From: Microcoleus sp. FACHB-831
Lineage (GTDB): Bacteria > Cyanobacteriota > Cyanobacteriia > Cyanobacteriales > FACHB-T130
Reading direction: 5' to 3'
DNA: 64,000 bases
NCBI RefSeq assembly: GCF_014695585.1
Contig: NZ_JACJON010000077.1
Location: 1-64,000 of the forward strand
Under the pieces are notes generated by a model. The model saw nothing but the letters and a program-made list of their open reading frames with translations, ran no database searches and had not been told where the DNA came from. Both the position numbers and the translations under genes were made by a program. Shown here piece after piece: positions 35,001-44,400 of the stretch; position 1 is the first letter of the stretch, and every line of letters begins with the position of its first letter.

Positions 35001-36833
35001 ATGACTAGACTAAACATTAAGCAGGTTCCGACAACCTCTACCACAAGCCGGAAACTGGCTTCTATTTGGCAGCTACCACCGACGTGGTTGCGGTTTCTAA
35101 TAGTTGCCCTCTTGGTACTAGGAGTATTTTTTAGGTTTGTGAATCTTGACCGAAAGATTTACTGGGTAGATGAGACTTATAGCTCCTTACGGATCGCAGG
35201 CTACCTAGAGTCAGAATTGGTACACGAAGTTTCTTCTAATTCACCCCTTGGTATCAAAAATTTACAAAAATATCAGGGTATTGTTCCTGAAAAAGGCTTA
35301 GCGGATACAGTTAGAACTTTAGCTGTAGAAACTCCAGAGCATCCACCACTCTATTACGTGTTTGCGAGATTTTGGATGCAGTTGTTTGGCAATTCAATAG
35401 CAGCAGCCAGAAGTTCAGCTGCAATAATCAGCTTCTTGGCATTGCCTTGTATGTACTGGTTATGCATGGAATTATTTGAATTGTCTTTTTCTGTTGCCGA
35501 GATATCAACTGCTCGCGTTCCCGTCGCTGCTTCTGTTGGTGGCAGAGGAAGTCGGAGCATTCCCGAATCTTTTTCTGGTGGTGGGGTAAAAACTTCCCGC
35601 ATTCCCGAATCTTTTTCTGACGGTGGGGTAAAAACTTCCAGGGTTCCCGGTTCTTTAGTGGGATGGCTAGCCGTAGCATTAATGGCTGTCTCACCCTTTC
35701 ACTTACTCTACGCGCAGGAATTTCGAGAGTATAGTACGTTAGCTTTGATGACGTTGTTATCAAGCGCGTGCTTGCTACGAGCCATGAGGAAAAGCACGCT
35801 AATTAGTTGGAGTATTTATGCAGCAACCATAGCGCTGGGACTATATTCCTATCCTTATGTAGGATTTGTTGCTATTGGTCATGGCATATATGTAGTAGCA
35901 AGCGAACGCTTCCGCTGGAGTAAGGCGGTGAAGAATTATTTGCTTGCTTCTATTGCAGCGATTGTTGCTTTTTCGCCTTGGATTATTGTTACTCTTAGTA
36001 ACTTGGCTCAACTTGATACGTCAATCGGCTGGCAAACACGCTCGCGAGAGCCGTTGATGCTTTTGGTTAGAAAGTGGGTTGTCAATCTGAGCCGTGTTTT
36101 TGTTGATTTTGGCATGACTGAAGAAGCGCCAAAAATCCAGCTAATAGCGCTTGTGCCCTTGATTTTACTCAGCTTAGTTTTGGTAGGGTATTCAATTTAC
36201 TTTCTCTGTCGTCACGCCCCAAAAAAAGTTTGGTTGTTTGTTGTGATATTGATAGGGGTGACAGCTCTAGCTCTCATCCTGCCAGATGTGATTAAGGGTG
36301 GGAGGCGGTCGATTTTCGGTCGGTATATGACAGCATCTTATTTAGGTGTTCAGATAGCTGTTGCATATCTAATTGCTGCTCAACTTGCTTCTACATCTGT
36401 TAAAGTTGTGCGTCAGAAGATGTGGCAGGTTGCAGCGATCGCCATCTTCTCTGTGGGAGTTCTCTCCTGTAGCGTGAGTTCTCAGGCAGATGTTTGGTGG
36501 ACTAAGTACACCAGCCCACAAAATTTCCAATTAGCTAAGACAATTAATGAGTCTCCTCGCCCACTTTTAATCAGCGCTACCAAGCCAAATTACTCCAATT
36601 TTACGATTGTAGGTAATTTAATTTCCCTTAGCTATCTGCTCGACCCCAAAGTGCAGCTTCAGGTGGTAGTTGAACCAAATATACCTAAGATTCCTGATGG
36701 TTTCAGCGATGTGTTTTTACTCCTGCCTACTAAGGAGTGGCGCTCTGAAGTTGAGAAACAATACAATGCTCAGGCAAAGCTTATTTACAGCGACAAAATG
36801 AATGCTTGGCTCTGGAAATTAGAAAAACAGTGA
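35001..36833 (+). CDS. GT39-like membrane glycosyltransferase, paralogue 2
   Basis: A 610-residue GT-C protein closely similar to paralogue 1 (shared YWVDETYSSLRIAGYLESEL, PEHPPLYYVFARFWMQLFGNS and RYMTASYLGVQIAVAYLI). It is 40 residues longer because of a loop insertion at about 175-220 that contains two 14-residue copies of RIPESFSxGGVKTS and a partial third. This lies between two transmembrane helices, just before WLAVALMAVSPFHLLYAQE. The insertion comes from a 42-base tandem repeat and keeps the frame. The tail ends AWLWKLEKQ as in paralogue 1. It presumably has the same transferase activity with a changed loop. Confidence 0.85.
   Translation: MTRLNIKQVPTTSTTSRKLASIWQLPPTWLRFLIVALLVLGVFFRFVNLDRKIYWVDETYSSLRIAGYLESELVHEVSSNSPLGIKNLQKYQGIVPEKGLADTVRTLAVETPEHPPLYYVFARFWMQLFGNSIAAARSSAAIISFLALPCMYWLCMELFELSFSVAEISTARVPVAASVGGRGSRSIPESFSGGGVKTSRIPESFSDGGVKTSRVPGSLVGWLAVALMAVSPFHLLYAQEFREYSTLALMTLLSSACLLRAMRKSTLISWSIYAATIALGLYSYPYVGFVAIGHGIYVVASERFRWSKAVKNYLLASIAAIVAFSPWIIVTLSNLAQLDTSIGWQTRSREPLMLLVRKWVVNLSRVFVDFGMTEEAPKIQLIALVPLILLSLVLVGYSIYFLCRHAPKKVWLFVVILIGVTALALILPDVIKGGRRSIFGRYMTASYLGVQIAVAYLIAAQLASTSVKVVRQKMWQVAAIAIFSVGVLSCSVSSQADVWWTKYTSPQNFQLAKTINESPRPLLISATKPNYSNFTIVGNLISLSYLLDPKVQLQVVVEPNIPKIPDGFSDVFLLLPTKEWRSEVEKQYNAQAKLIYSDKMNAWLWKLEKQ
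35557..35660. repeat. In-frame 42-base tandem repeat inside GT39 paralogue 2
   Basis: Unit 1 (35557-35598) and unit 2 (35599-35640) differ at only a few bases, and a partial third unit starts at 35641 (GGGTTCCCGGTTCTTTAGTG). The partial unit matches the sequence at the equivalent place in paralogue 1 (near 33420), so the repeat grew from a pre-existing short segment. Confidence 0.9.
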
Positions 36834-37145
36834 GGAAGTAGAGCCGCGTAAAAATCTCACATCATCTTAGTTTTTTCGGGGGATAACCCCCAACATCCCC
36901 CTCATTAAAACCCGTTTTCTCAAAGAAAACGGGTTTTTCCATAGCTGCGTATGGTTTTTTATGGCTGGTAAGGCTAGACGGAGATACGGCGCAATACCAA
37001 CTAATTCGCTATCTGCTTAACGATTACTGCTTAATTTATGTCCTGCTTTCCAGGCGGCGACCTGTAAATCAACCAGGCATCACCAGTGCCATTGTGCTGT
37101 TATTATGTCGAATACGGGCTTTCCTGGTAGACAGCAGACGAGGAA
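36834..37145. other. Intergenic region between GT39 paralogues 2 and 3
   Basis: About 310 bp with the terminator at 36907-36938. Unlike the other two paralogues, no copy of the duplicated promoter segment is visible before paralogue 3. No coding frame is recognisable. Confidence 0.6.
36907..36938. terminator. Terminator after GT39 paralogue 2
   Basis: Arms 36907-36920 and 36924-36937 form a perfect 14-bp stem (AAAACCCGTTTTCT) with a 3-base loop. A/T tracts on both sides make it potentially bidirectional. It lies 73 bases after the stop. Confidence 0.85.
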
Positions 37146-38720
37146 ATGAAAAGCGAATTGACTTCTAGGTGGACGCTACCACCAAGTTGGTGGCGATTTT
37201 TAATTGTTATCTTGTTGGTAGCTGGAGTGTTTTTTCGCTTCGTCAACCTTGGCGACAAAGTTTACTGGCACGATGAGACTCTTACCTCATTGACGATTTC
37301 TGGCTATAGATGGACAGAAATGATCGAGCAAGTTTTTGATGGTAGCGAAATTGGCATTGAAGATTTGCAGAAGTTTCAGCGCACAAATCCAGAGAAAGGG
37401 TTAATCGATACAGTTAGTTCTTTAGCAGTAGACTTTCCGGAACATCCGCCGCTATATTATGCGATCGCTCACTTATGGAATTCTTTTTTTGGTAATTCCC
37501 CCGCCGTAACTAGAAGTCTATCCGCCTTCTTTAGTTTATTTGCTTTCCCCTCCATCTATTGGCTTTGTTTAGAATTATTTGAATCCTCACTTGTAGGGTG
37601 GATAGCCATTGCAATCTTAGCCGTCTCGCCATTTCATATGCTATACGCCCAAGAAGCGCGGGAATATAGCTTGTGGACAGTTACTATCTTGCTAATGAGC
37701 GCCGCCTTACTGCGATCGCTCCGAGTAAAAACTAAAAGCAGTTGGGTAATTTATGCGGCAACTGTAACGCTTGGACTCTATACTTATCCCTTCTCTGCTT
37801 TAGTTGTAATTGGACATGGCATCTATGTATTAATAAGTGAAAGTTTCCGCATTACTAAAACATTAATTGCCTTCGCGATCGCCGCTATTGCTGGATTTCT
37901 TGTTTTTGCACCTTGGATAATAGTTATTCTTACCAACCCAGGTTCGCTTCCCGCCTCATCCTGGACATCTCAAAAAATGGCTATTATTTCTTTAATTCAA
38001 ATATGGATTGGTAATTTAAGTAGGATATTTTTCGATTTAAATTTAGATTCAAAATCTCAATTAATATACACCGTAGCTCCTACTTTACTGGTATTAATCT
38101 TAATAGGCTATTCCCTTTATTTTTTATGCCGTACAACCAGCAAAAACATTTGGCTATTTGTTTTAACCTTAATTGTATTTAATGCTTTATCTCTAATACT
38201 GCCAGATTTAATTTTGGGAGGACGGCGTTCCAGCGTCAGCCGCTATATGCTCCCTAGTTACTTAGGCATTCAGCTAGCAGTTGCTTATCTTATAAACGCC
38301 AAGACTAGCGTATTAAGTTTCTCCCGGAGGATGTGGCAAATAATAGTATTAGTAATAATCTCCAGTGGCTTTATATCGTGTGCGGTAAGTTCTCAAGCAG
38401 AGACTTGGTGGAATAAGAAAAATAGCCATAACAATCCCCAAACAGCCCGCATTATTAACGCCGCGACTCGTCCGCTTTTAGTCAGCAGCAATTATAACCT
38501 TAACCCCGGTGAGTTGCTGTCTCTCAGCTATTTGCTAGATCCCAAAGTGAGGCTATTATTGGTGCTTGACCCAAATATCCCCAAGCTCCCCGATGGGTTT
38601 AGCGACGTGTTTGTTTTTAATCCTTCCAAAAAGCTGCGTTATACCCTTGTTGGAGATAAAAAACAAAAATTAGAGCAAGTTTATCCCGCCCAAGCTCGGC
38701 TGTGGAGAATTAAAATATAA
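37146..38720 (+). CDS. GT39-like membrane glycosyltransferase, paralogue 3
   Basis: A 524-residue GT-C protein, the most diverged of the three tandem copies. The catalytic-loop motif here is YWHDETLTSL (His replaces Val before Asp-Glu), followed by FPEHPPLYYAIAHLW, SPFHMLYAQEAREYSLWT and GGRRSSVSRYMLPSYLGIQ. About eleven transmembrane helices are expected, with a short soluble C-terminus. It has its own GAGGAA signal just before ATG 37146 and lacks the loop insertion of the other copies. The next gene starts 92 bases after its stop and may share its transcript. Confidence 0.85.
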   Translation: MKSELTSRWTLPPSWWRFLIVILLVAGVFFRFVNLGDKVYWHDETLTSLTISGYRWTEMIEQVFDGSEIGIEDLQKFQRTNPEKGLIDTVSSLAVDFPEHPPLYYAIAHLWNSFFGNSPAVTRSLSAFFSLFAFPSIYWLCLELFESSLVGWIAIAILAVSPFHMLYAQEAREYSLWTVTILLMSAALLRSLRVKTKSSWVIYAATVTLGLYTYPFSALVVIGHGIYVLISESFRITKTLIAFAIAAIAGFLVFAPWIIVILTNPGSLPASSWTSQKMAIISLIQIWIGNLSRIFFDLNLDSKSQLIYTVAPTLLVLILIGYSLYFLCRTTSKNIWLFVLTLIVFNALSLILPDLILGGRRSSVSRYMLPSYLGIQLAVAYLINAKTSVLSFSRRMWQIIVLVIISSGFISCAVSSQAETWWNKKNSHNNPQTARIINAATRPLLVSSNYNLNPGELLSLSYLLDPKVRLLLVLDPNIPKLPDGFSDVFVFNPSKKLRYTLVGDKKQKLEQVYPAQARLWRIKI

Positions 38721-38770
38721 ACTTCGATAAATAGGTAATGGTTAATGGGAAAAACTCACCAATACCCACC

Positions 38771-38798
38771 AATTACCAATTACCAATTACCAATTACC
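38771..38798. repeat. Heptanucleotide tandem repeat (AATTACC)4
   Basis: Four exact copies of AATTACC just ahead of the next glycosyltransferase start. They would be translated if the ATG at 38738 were used, giving a repetitive NYQLPITNYQ peptide, which argues against that start. Typical short tandem repeat of filamentous cyanobacteria. Confidence 0.9.
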
Positions 38799-38812
38799 AA
38801 ATTAAGGATTTT

Positions 38813-41458
38813 GTGGCTGAGAAAGATAAACGCAATAGGTTCAGGTCTTTGCAGGTGTTGGGGATAATTTGGCTGTTGGGGGCGGTATGCGATCGCATTT
38901 GGTTTGCCCTCGACCATACCATGCCAGCCTGGGATCAAGCCGAGTACCTAACTGGCTCGTTAAACTACTGGCAAGCGCTACAAAATCCTCAGTGGTTATC
39001 GGGGGAGTGGTGGACGAATTTTTGGATGCTCTCGTCCAAAATACCCCCCTTAACCTACATTGCAACAACTCCTTTCCTGAACCTCTTTGGCACGGGGCCA
39101 GACCAAGCCACACTCGTTTACCTTTTATTCAGTGCCATTCTACTGGGTTCCGTATACGGCTTGGGCGCTAAGCTGTTTTCCCCCCCAGTAGGTTTGTGGG
39201 CGGCTGGAATGTGCGTGCTGTTTCCAGGCCTTTATCGGGTTCGCCTGGATTTTCTCCTCGACTATCCCCTCACAGCTGTTGTCACCCTGAGTTTCCTATG
39301 TCTCACAGTTTTAAAGGAACAACGAAGAAGTAAAAACGAAAAATCTCTTTTGCATGCAGCCTTTTGCCTTTTGCCTTCTTTGGCGTTTGGCCTTTCTTTG
39401 GGACTGGCTCTAATGACCAAACAGACAGCGCTGTTCTTCCTGTTGATACCAGTCGTGTGGGTGGGAGTGGGAGCAATTCGCCGACGAGATTGGGGGCGGT
39501 TAGCCCAATTGGTCGGGGCGTTGTTGCTTTCGGTTGCTGTCTTTGGCTGGTGGTATCGCACCAATTGGCTATTGATTCTGACATCAGGAAAGCGGGCAAC
39601 GGTGGATTCTGCTCTGGCAGAAGGAGATCCAGCCCTCAACACGCTAGCAGCGTGGACTTACTACTGGAAAATCCTGCCGAGTTTAATTTCTTGGCCTTTG
39701 TTGCTAGTGCCGATTGTGGGATTGCTTATCTATTGGGGACAAAGAAGAAATTTTAGATTTTCGATTTTCGATTTTAGATTGAAAACTAGCGATCGCCAAC
39801 CAAAAGCAGTTGAATCTGACGAGTCAGTTGATAATCCAAAATCTGCAATCCAAAATCCAAAATTGGGTTGGTTGGCAGTGTTTTTGGTGGGGGCTTATTT
39901 GCTCTCTTCAGTCAACATCAACAAGGATGCACGCTATGTGTTGCCTTACTTGCCAGTGCTATCGGTGTTTTTAGCTTATGGCATAACGCGCTGGCCTGGT
40001 GTTTTAGGAAAACGAATCCGGTGGGGTACTGTTGGTTTGGCGACATTGCTGATGTTCCTAAATCTGTATCCATTGGGTGGTAATTGGCTGACGCAATCCC
40101 TCAGCCCAAATGCCCAGCACTCAGCCTACTTGGGAAATATATGGCCTCACAAGCAGGTAATTGACGAAATTATTAAAACTGAACCATTATTGCGCTCAAA
40201 CTTGGGGGTATTACCCTCAACAGGGGCTGTTAATCAGCATAATTTTAACTACTACGGAGCCTTAGAAAACTTTCAGGTCTACGGGCGTCAGGTGGGAGTC
40301 CGGCGCAAGCAAGTGGAACAAGATGCACGCAGCCTCTCTTGGTTTCTCACCAAAACTGGCGATCAGGGGTCAGTTCCTCAAGAAGCTCAAGCGAATATTG
40401 TCAAAATTATCGAACAAGGCCCGGATTTCGCTCTGCACAAGTCATGGAGTTTGCCCGATGGCAGTAATCTAAACCTGTACCATCGCCGCATACCACCAGT
40501 CCAGGTGCAGCCTGTTGAAGAACCTCTAACTGCGGTCAGGCTTGTGGAGGTGACAGTTCCGGAACAATCGCCGCCAGGAGCGCCCGTTCCTGTTACATAC
40601 AAGTGGTCTGGCCCTTGGGAACAGCTACAATCTGGCATAGTGCTGCTGACTTGGCGACTCAATTTAGCATTAGAGAAGAAGAGCGAAAATCCAGCAGCGA
40701 CGTTGATTAACGAGGAGCCTAATAATCCACAATCGACGAGATGGTTGCACGATCGCGGCATTGGAATGGGAAATTTGCACGCCATAAAACAGGGGAAAGC
40801 GGGAAATATCTTTCAAGTGACGGAACGGCTAGCGATGTTACCCCCAGCTGATATTGCTTCTGGGACTTACACTCTGGAAGCGACTTATCTAAATCGGGAA
40901 ACGGGCGAGAGTTACTCTATTCCGGTTCCGCCAGTAGCGCTGAAGATCGACCCAGCGGCGAGTATACAGCCTGCGCCTGAGTTGGATTTGGTGACTCAGC
41001 TACGGACAATGGCCGCTGATTTACCCAAGGGGCCAGATGGACTTACACCAGTGTTCGATCGGGTCGGGCGAATTAACCAGTATGACCCGATTCAGGATTA
41101 TTTGAAGCAAGGCGAGCAAGCTTTAGAATATCGGCTGCGGCTGGAACCGCAAAACCGTGAGTGGGCTTATAATGTGGCGCTGTCAAAGGTGTTGCAACGA
41201 CAAGTGAAAGGAGCGATCGCTGCTCTAGAACGAGTTACCCAACTCGACTCGAAAAACCCTTACGCCTACGCCTATTTAGCATTTGTCCATCTATACGATT
41301 GGAACCCCCGCGCTGCTGAAGCTGCACTCAAACCAGCTTTAGCAATGAGCAAAAACCAACCATACATTGAAGCACTCGATGGTGCTGCTGGTCTGATGCA
41401 GGGGAATTTGTTTAAAGCATGGGCTGCTTATCAGAAAATAAAAGACAAAATAAAGTAG
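38813..41458 (+). CDS. GT39-like glycosyltransferase with C-terminal TPR region
   Basis: An 881-residue protein from GTG 38813, which is preceded by AAGGA four bases upstream and removes the repeat-coded N-terminus. The N-terminal half is a GT-C membrane domain of about ten helices with the acidic first-loop motif AWDQAEYLTGSLNYW and a later NINKDARYVLPYLPVL. The C-terminal part (about 540-880) is soluble: a beta-rich stretch followed by TPR-like helices (YRLRLEPQNREWAYNVALSK, RVTQLDSKNPYAYAYLAFVH). Repeat-derived sequence at 39751-39865 is inserted in frame between two helices. It probably transfers sugars from a polyprenyl donor, with the TPR part binding partners. Confidence 0.8.
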   Translation: MAEKDKRNRFRSLQVLGIIWLLGAVCDRIWFALDHTMPAWDQAEYLTGSLNYWQALQNPQWLSGEWWTNFWMLSSKIPPLTYIATTPFLNLFGTGPDQATLVYLLFSAILLGSVYGLGAKLFSPPVGLWAAGMCVLFPGLYRVRLDFLLDYPLTAVVTLSFLCLTVLKEQRRSKNEKSLLHAAFCLLPSLAFGLSLGLALMTKQTALFFLLIPVVWVGVGAIRRRDWGRLAQLVGALLLSVAVFGWWYRTNWLLILTSGKRATVDSALAEGDPALNTLAAWTYYWKILPSLISWPLLLVPIVGLLIYWGQRRNFRFSIFDFRLKTSDRQPKAVESDESVDNPKSAIQNPKLGWLAVFLVGAYLLSSVNINKDARYVLPYLPVLSVFLAYGITRWPGVLGKRIRWGTVGLATLLMFLNLYPLGGNWLTQSLSPNAQHSAYLGNIWPHKQVIDEIIKTEPLLRSNLGVLPSTGAVNQHNFNYYGALENFQVYGRQVGVRRKQVEQDARSLSWFLTKTGDQGSVPQEAQANIVKIIEQGPDFALHKSWSLPDGSNLNLYHRRIPPVQVQPVEEPLTAVRLVEVTVPEQSPPGAPVPVTYKWSGPWEQLQSGIVLLTWRLNLALEKKSENPAATLINEEPNNPQSTRWLHDRGIGMGNLHAIKQGKAGNIFQVTERLAMLPPADIASGTYTLEATYLNRETGESYSIPVPPVALKIDPAASIQPAPELDLVTQLRTMAADLPKGPDGLTPVFDRVGRINQYDPIQDYLKQGEQALEYRLRLEPQNREWAYNVALSKVLQRQVKGAIAALERVTQLDSKNPYAYAYLAFVHLYDWNPRAAEAALKPALAMSKNQPYIEALDGAAGLMQGNLFKAWAAYQKIKDKIK
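39751..39865. repeat. Dispersed-repeat sequence inserted in frame in a glycosyltransferase gene
   Basis: The stretch has TTTTAGATTTTCGATTTTCG and later AATCCAAAATCCAAAATT, the same AATCCAAAAT family as at 52045-52072 and 57480-57513. It encodes a low-complexity cytoplasmic or periplasmic loop (FRFSIFDFRL, then SAIQNPKL) between two membrane helices and does not break the frame. Confidence 0.7.
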
Positions 41459-41471
41459 GCAAAAGCTTTTT

Positions 41472-44400
41472 TTAAGGGAGATATCGCATCAGCATAGACT
41501 CTAGTTGGGCGATGCCAACTGGCTTGCTGAGATAATCATCTGCGCCAGCTGCCAAACAGCGATCGCGATCGCCCTCCATTGCCATAGCCGTCACCATCAC
41601 GACGGGCACATTTTTTGTCTCCGGCTCTTGTCGCAACTGCAAGAGCAAATCGAAACCAGTCACCCCCTTTGGTAACTGTACGTCAAGCAAAATCAGATCG
41701 GGCCTAAAACTCCGCACCCGCATCAAAAAATCAATACCATCTGTCAAAACCTCCACATTGTAGCCAGCCAGTTGGAGATAATCCTGCAACAGCATGGCAC
41801 TGCGGGGGTCGTCTTCCACAACCAAAATACGTCCCGCGATCGCACAAGAAACTACCGCCGAGTCACCCTGCCGCATTATCTCGCGGGCTTCCTCCCCGCA
41901 TGCATCTTCTTCTGACGCAGGCATATAAAGAGTAAATTCGCTGCCCTCGCCAATTATCGACTCAACCGTGACCTCGCCTCCGTGCAGTCGAGCCAATCGC
42001 CGCGTCAGAGCCAAACCCAAACCAGTACCCGAAAACTGTTTGTTCAAGCCACTATCTAACTGGCGAAACGGCTCAAACAATAACGGCAGCTTTTCAGGCT
42101 CGATGCCAATACCCGTATCTATAACTCGAAATGCGATCGCCCGCAGCCCCAACCAATCCATCGCATCTCGCTTCTCTACAATCAAAGAAACCTTCCCCGC
42201 TGGCGTGAACTTAATCGCATTAGACAGCAAATTCAATAACATCTGCCTCATGCGGCGTTCGTCAGCCAAACAAAACATCGCCCCAGGCTCGATCTCCAGA
42301 CTTAGTTCCAAACCCCGCACCCACGCCTGATCGCGCACTATCGCCAGCGCGTATTCGCACAAATCCGACACCAAAACAGGCGCGGGGCTGAGTTGCTCCT
42401 TCCCAGCCTCAATTTTAGACAGATCCAAAATATCGTTAATCAGCGACAGCAAATGCTCCCCGCTGCTATTAATGCAAGATACATACTCCTGTTGCTTTAA
42501 ATTAAGCGAACCAAACAGACCCTCCCCCAGCACGTGAGATAAACCCAAAATCGCATTTAGTGGCGTCCTCAGTTCGTGGCTCATCGTCGCCAAAAACTCG
42601 CTTTTCGCCCGACTCCCCGCCTCAGCCGCCTCCTTAGCCGCACGCAACTCCGCCTCCCTCTCGATGCGCTTGGTAATATCGTTTACAACGGCTAGCACCA
42701 ACGCCCTCCCGCCCAGTTCAATAGCCGTTAACGTCACCTCAGCCGGGAATTGCCCGCCCTCTAGCTTGCAGTGCAGCCAATCAAAACGACTGCTACCCAT
42801 CTTTAGCGCTGTCCTAATATGAGCCGACGCCAAGGCAAACGAGTCCTCACCGTTCGGCTGAGTTGGTGGCGAAAATTCAGCCGGGTGTTTGCCGCAAAAC
42901 TCATCCAAGGCCGTGCAGCCAAATGTACGCAGAGTCGCACTGTTGCAATCGATAAATCCCTTTTCATCGAGCAAGATCACCGACGCGCTAGTTGATTCGT
43001 AAAGCGTCCGAAATTTTGTCTCCGATTCCCGCAACGCTTGCTCTGCTTGGGAGCGATCGATTGCCTGCGCCAGTACGTTGGCGATCGCTTGCAAAAAATT
43101 AATATCGTCATCCCCAAACTTGCGCTTGCTTTTCGTGTGGACGCTCAAAATGCCGAATGGTTTGTTAATCCCCGCGACGATCGCGCTCATCCCGCTGACA
43201 ATCCCCCGCTCCAGCAGCACAGACGAAGCTTTAAACCGCGTTTCTGCACCCAGGTCTTCCACGATCGTCGGCTCGCCAGTCCTTAAAGTATACGAGGCGT
43301 GCGAATCATTGCTGGCATTTAATATGACCTTTCCCACCATTTCTTCGGGCCAGCCCGCACCAGATCTCAGACGTAAACCCTGCGTATCGGGTAAAAATTC
43401 TAAGATTTTGCAATACTCTACTTCAAGCGTCTTCGCAACTAGAGTTACCGCCTCCGAGAGCAAAGCCGAAAAGTCAGAAGAAGCCAGGGCGCGTTGCCCT
43501 AAATAAGCGATCGCTGCTTGCTGACGCGCCCTCGCTGCTAATTCCATCTCTGCTTCTTTTGCTGCCGTAATATCCCGCGTCGTATTCACCGCCAGCAAAA
43601 CTTCCCCAGCTTCATCCTTTATCGCCCCGCCGCTAATACTCACCCACTTCCCTTCCCCAGGTTTACCGCCCCCCACCATCAATTCACAATCGGTAAATAC
43701 CTGCCCTTGCAGCGTCTGCCTAATCGCAGGGATAAAGCTAATAATTGGCAATTGACCGTTGCTTAATGAGCTATCGAGCGATTCGCAACCGCAACCCTCT
43801 TGCCTCCCTCTTTTCCCAGCTCCCCATGCCCCCTTTCCCTTTTTCATCCTTTCAAACGCCGGGTTAGTCAGCAGCGTCCCACCATCGGGCTTAGTAACGC
43901 AAATCCCCTCTTGAATAGAATTAAGAATTGCCTCCAGCAGCGCCTTCTCAGTTGCTAGTTGCTGCGTGCGTTCCTGCACCAAAATTTCTAACTGTTCGTA
44001 GCTACGGGCATTGTACAAAGCTAAAGCAGTTTGTTGTGCCAACTGTTGCAGCAGACAAATTTCCCACTCCTCAAATGCATACCGGGGCTGAAGATAACCA
44101 ACAACCAAATTGCCGTAATATTGCTTTCGCACAAAGATCGGGGCGAGTAAAATAGCCGCTGGTCTAGCGTCCGCAGGAACTTCCCGGAAACCAGGGGCGC
44201 AAAGCAAAGGCGCAGTATCGGTAATCGCTATTGGTTGGTGGTGCGCGATCGCCCGCCGTACTGGTTCCCATCGCTCCATCACCAAGGTCTTACCCTGCCA
44301 CTTCCTTCCATCTAACCCCCCCCGATCTTGCTGCCCCGGCCAATATTCTGCTTCTATATAAATCTGGTTCGATTCCGGCAAGTCGCGGACTACCATGCAC

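Noticed and set aside
35530-35560. GGRGSRS peptide in GT39 paralogue 2 as a PatS-like signal
   Set aside because: The motif is RGSR, not RGSGR, and lies in a membrane protein loop near a DNA repeat.
39262-39756. Several overlapping frames of 98-130 codons within the GT39-TPR gene
   Set aside because: They are other reading phases of a clear membrane enzyme; their long runs follow from its codon composition.
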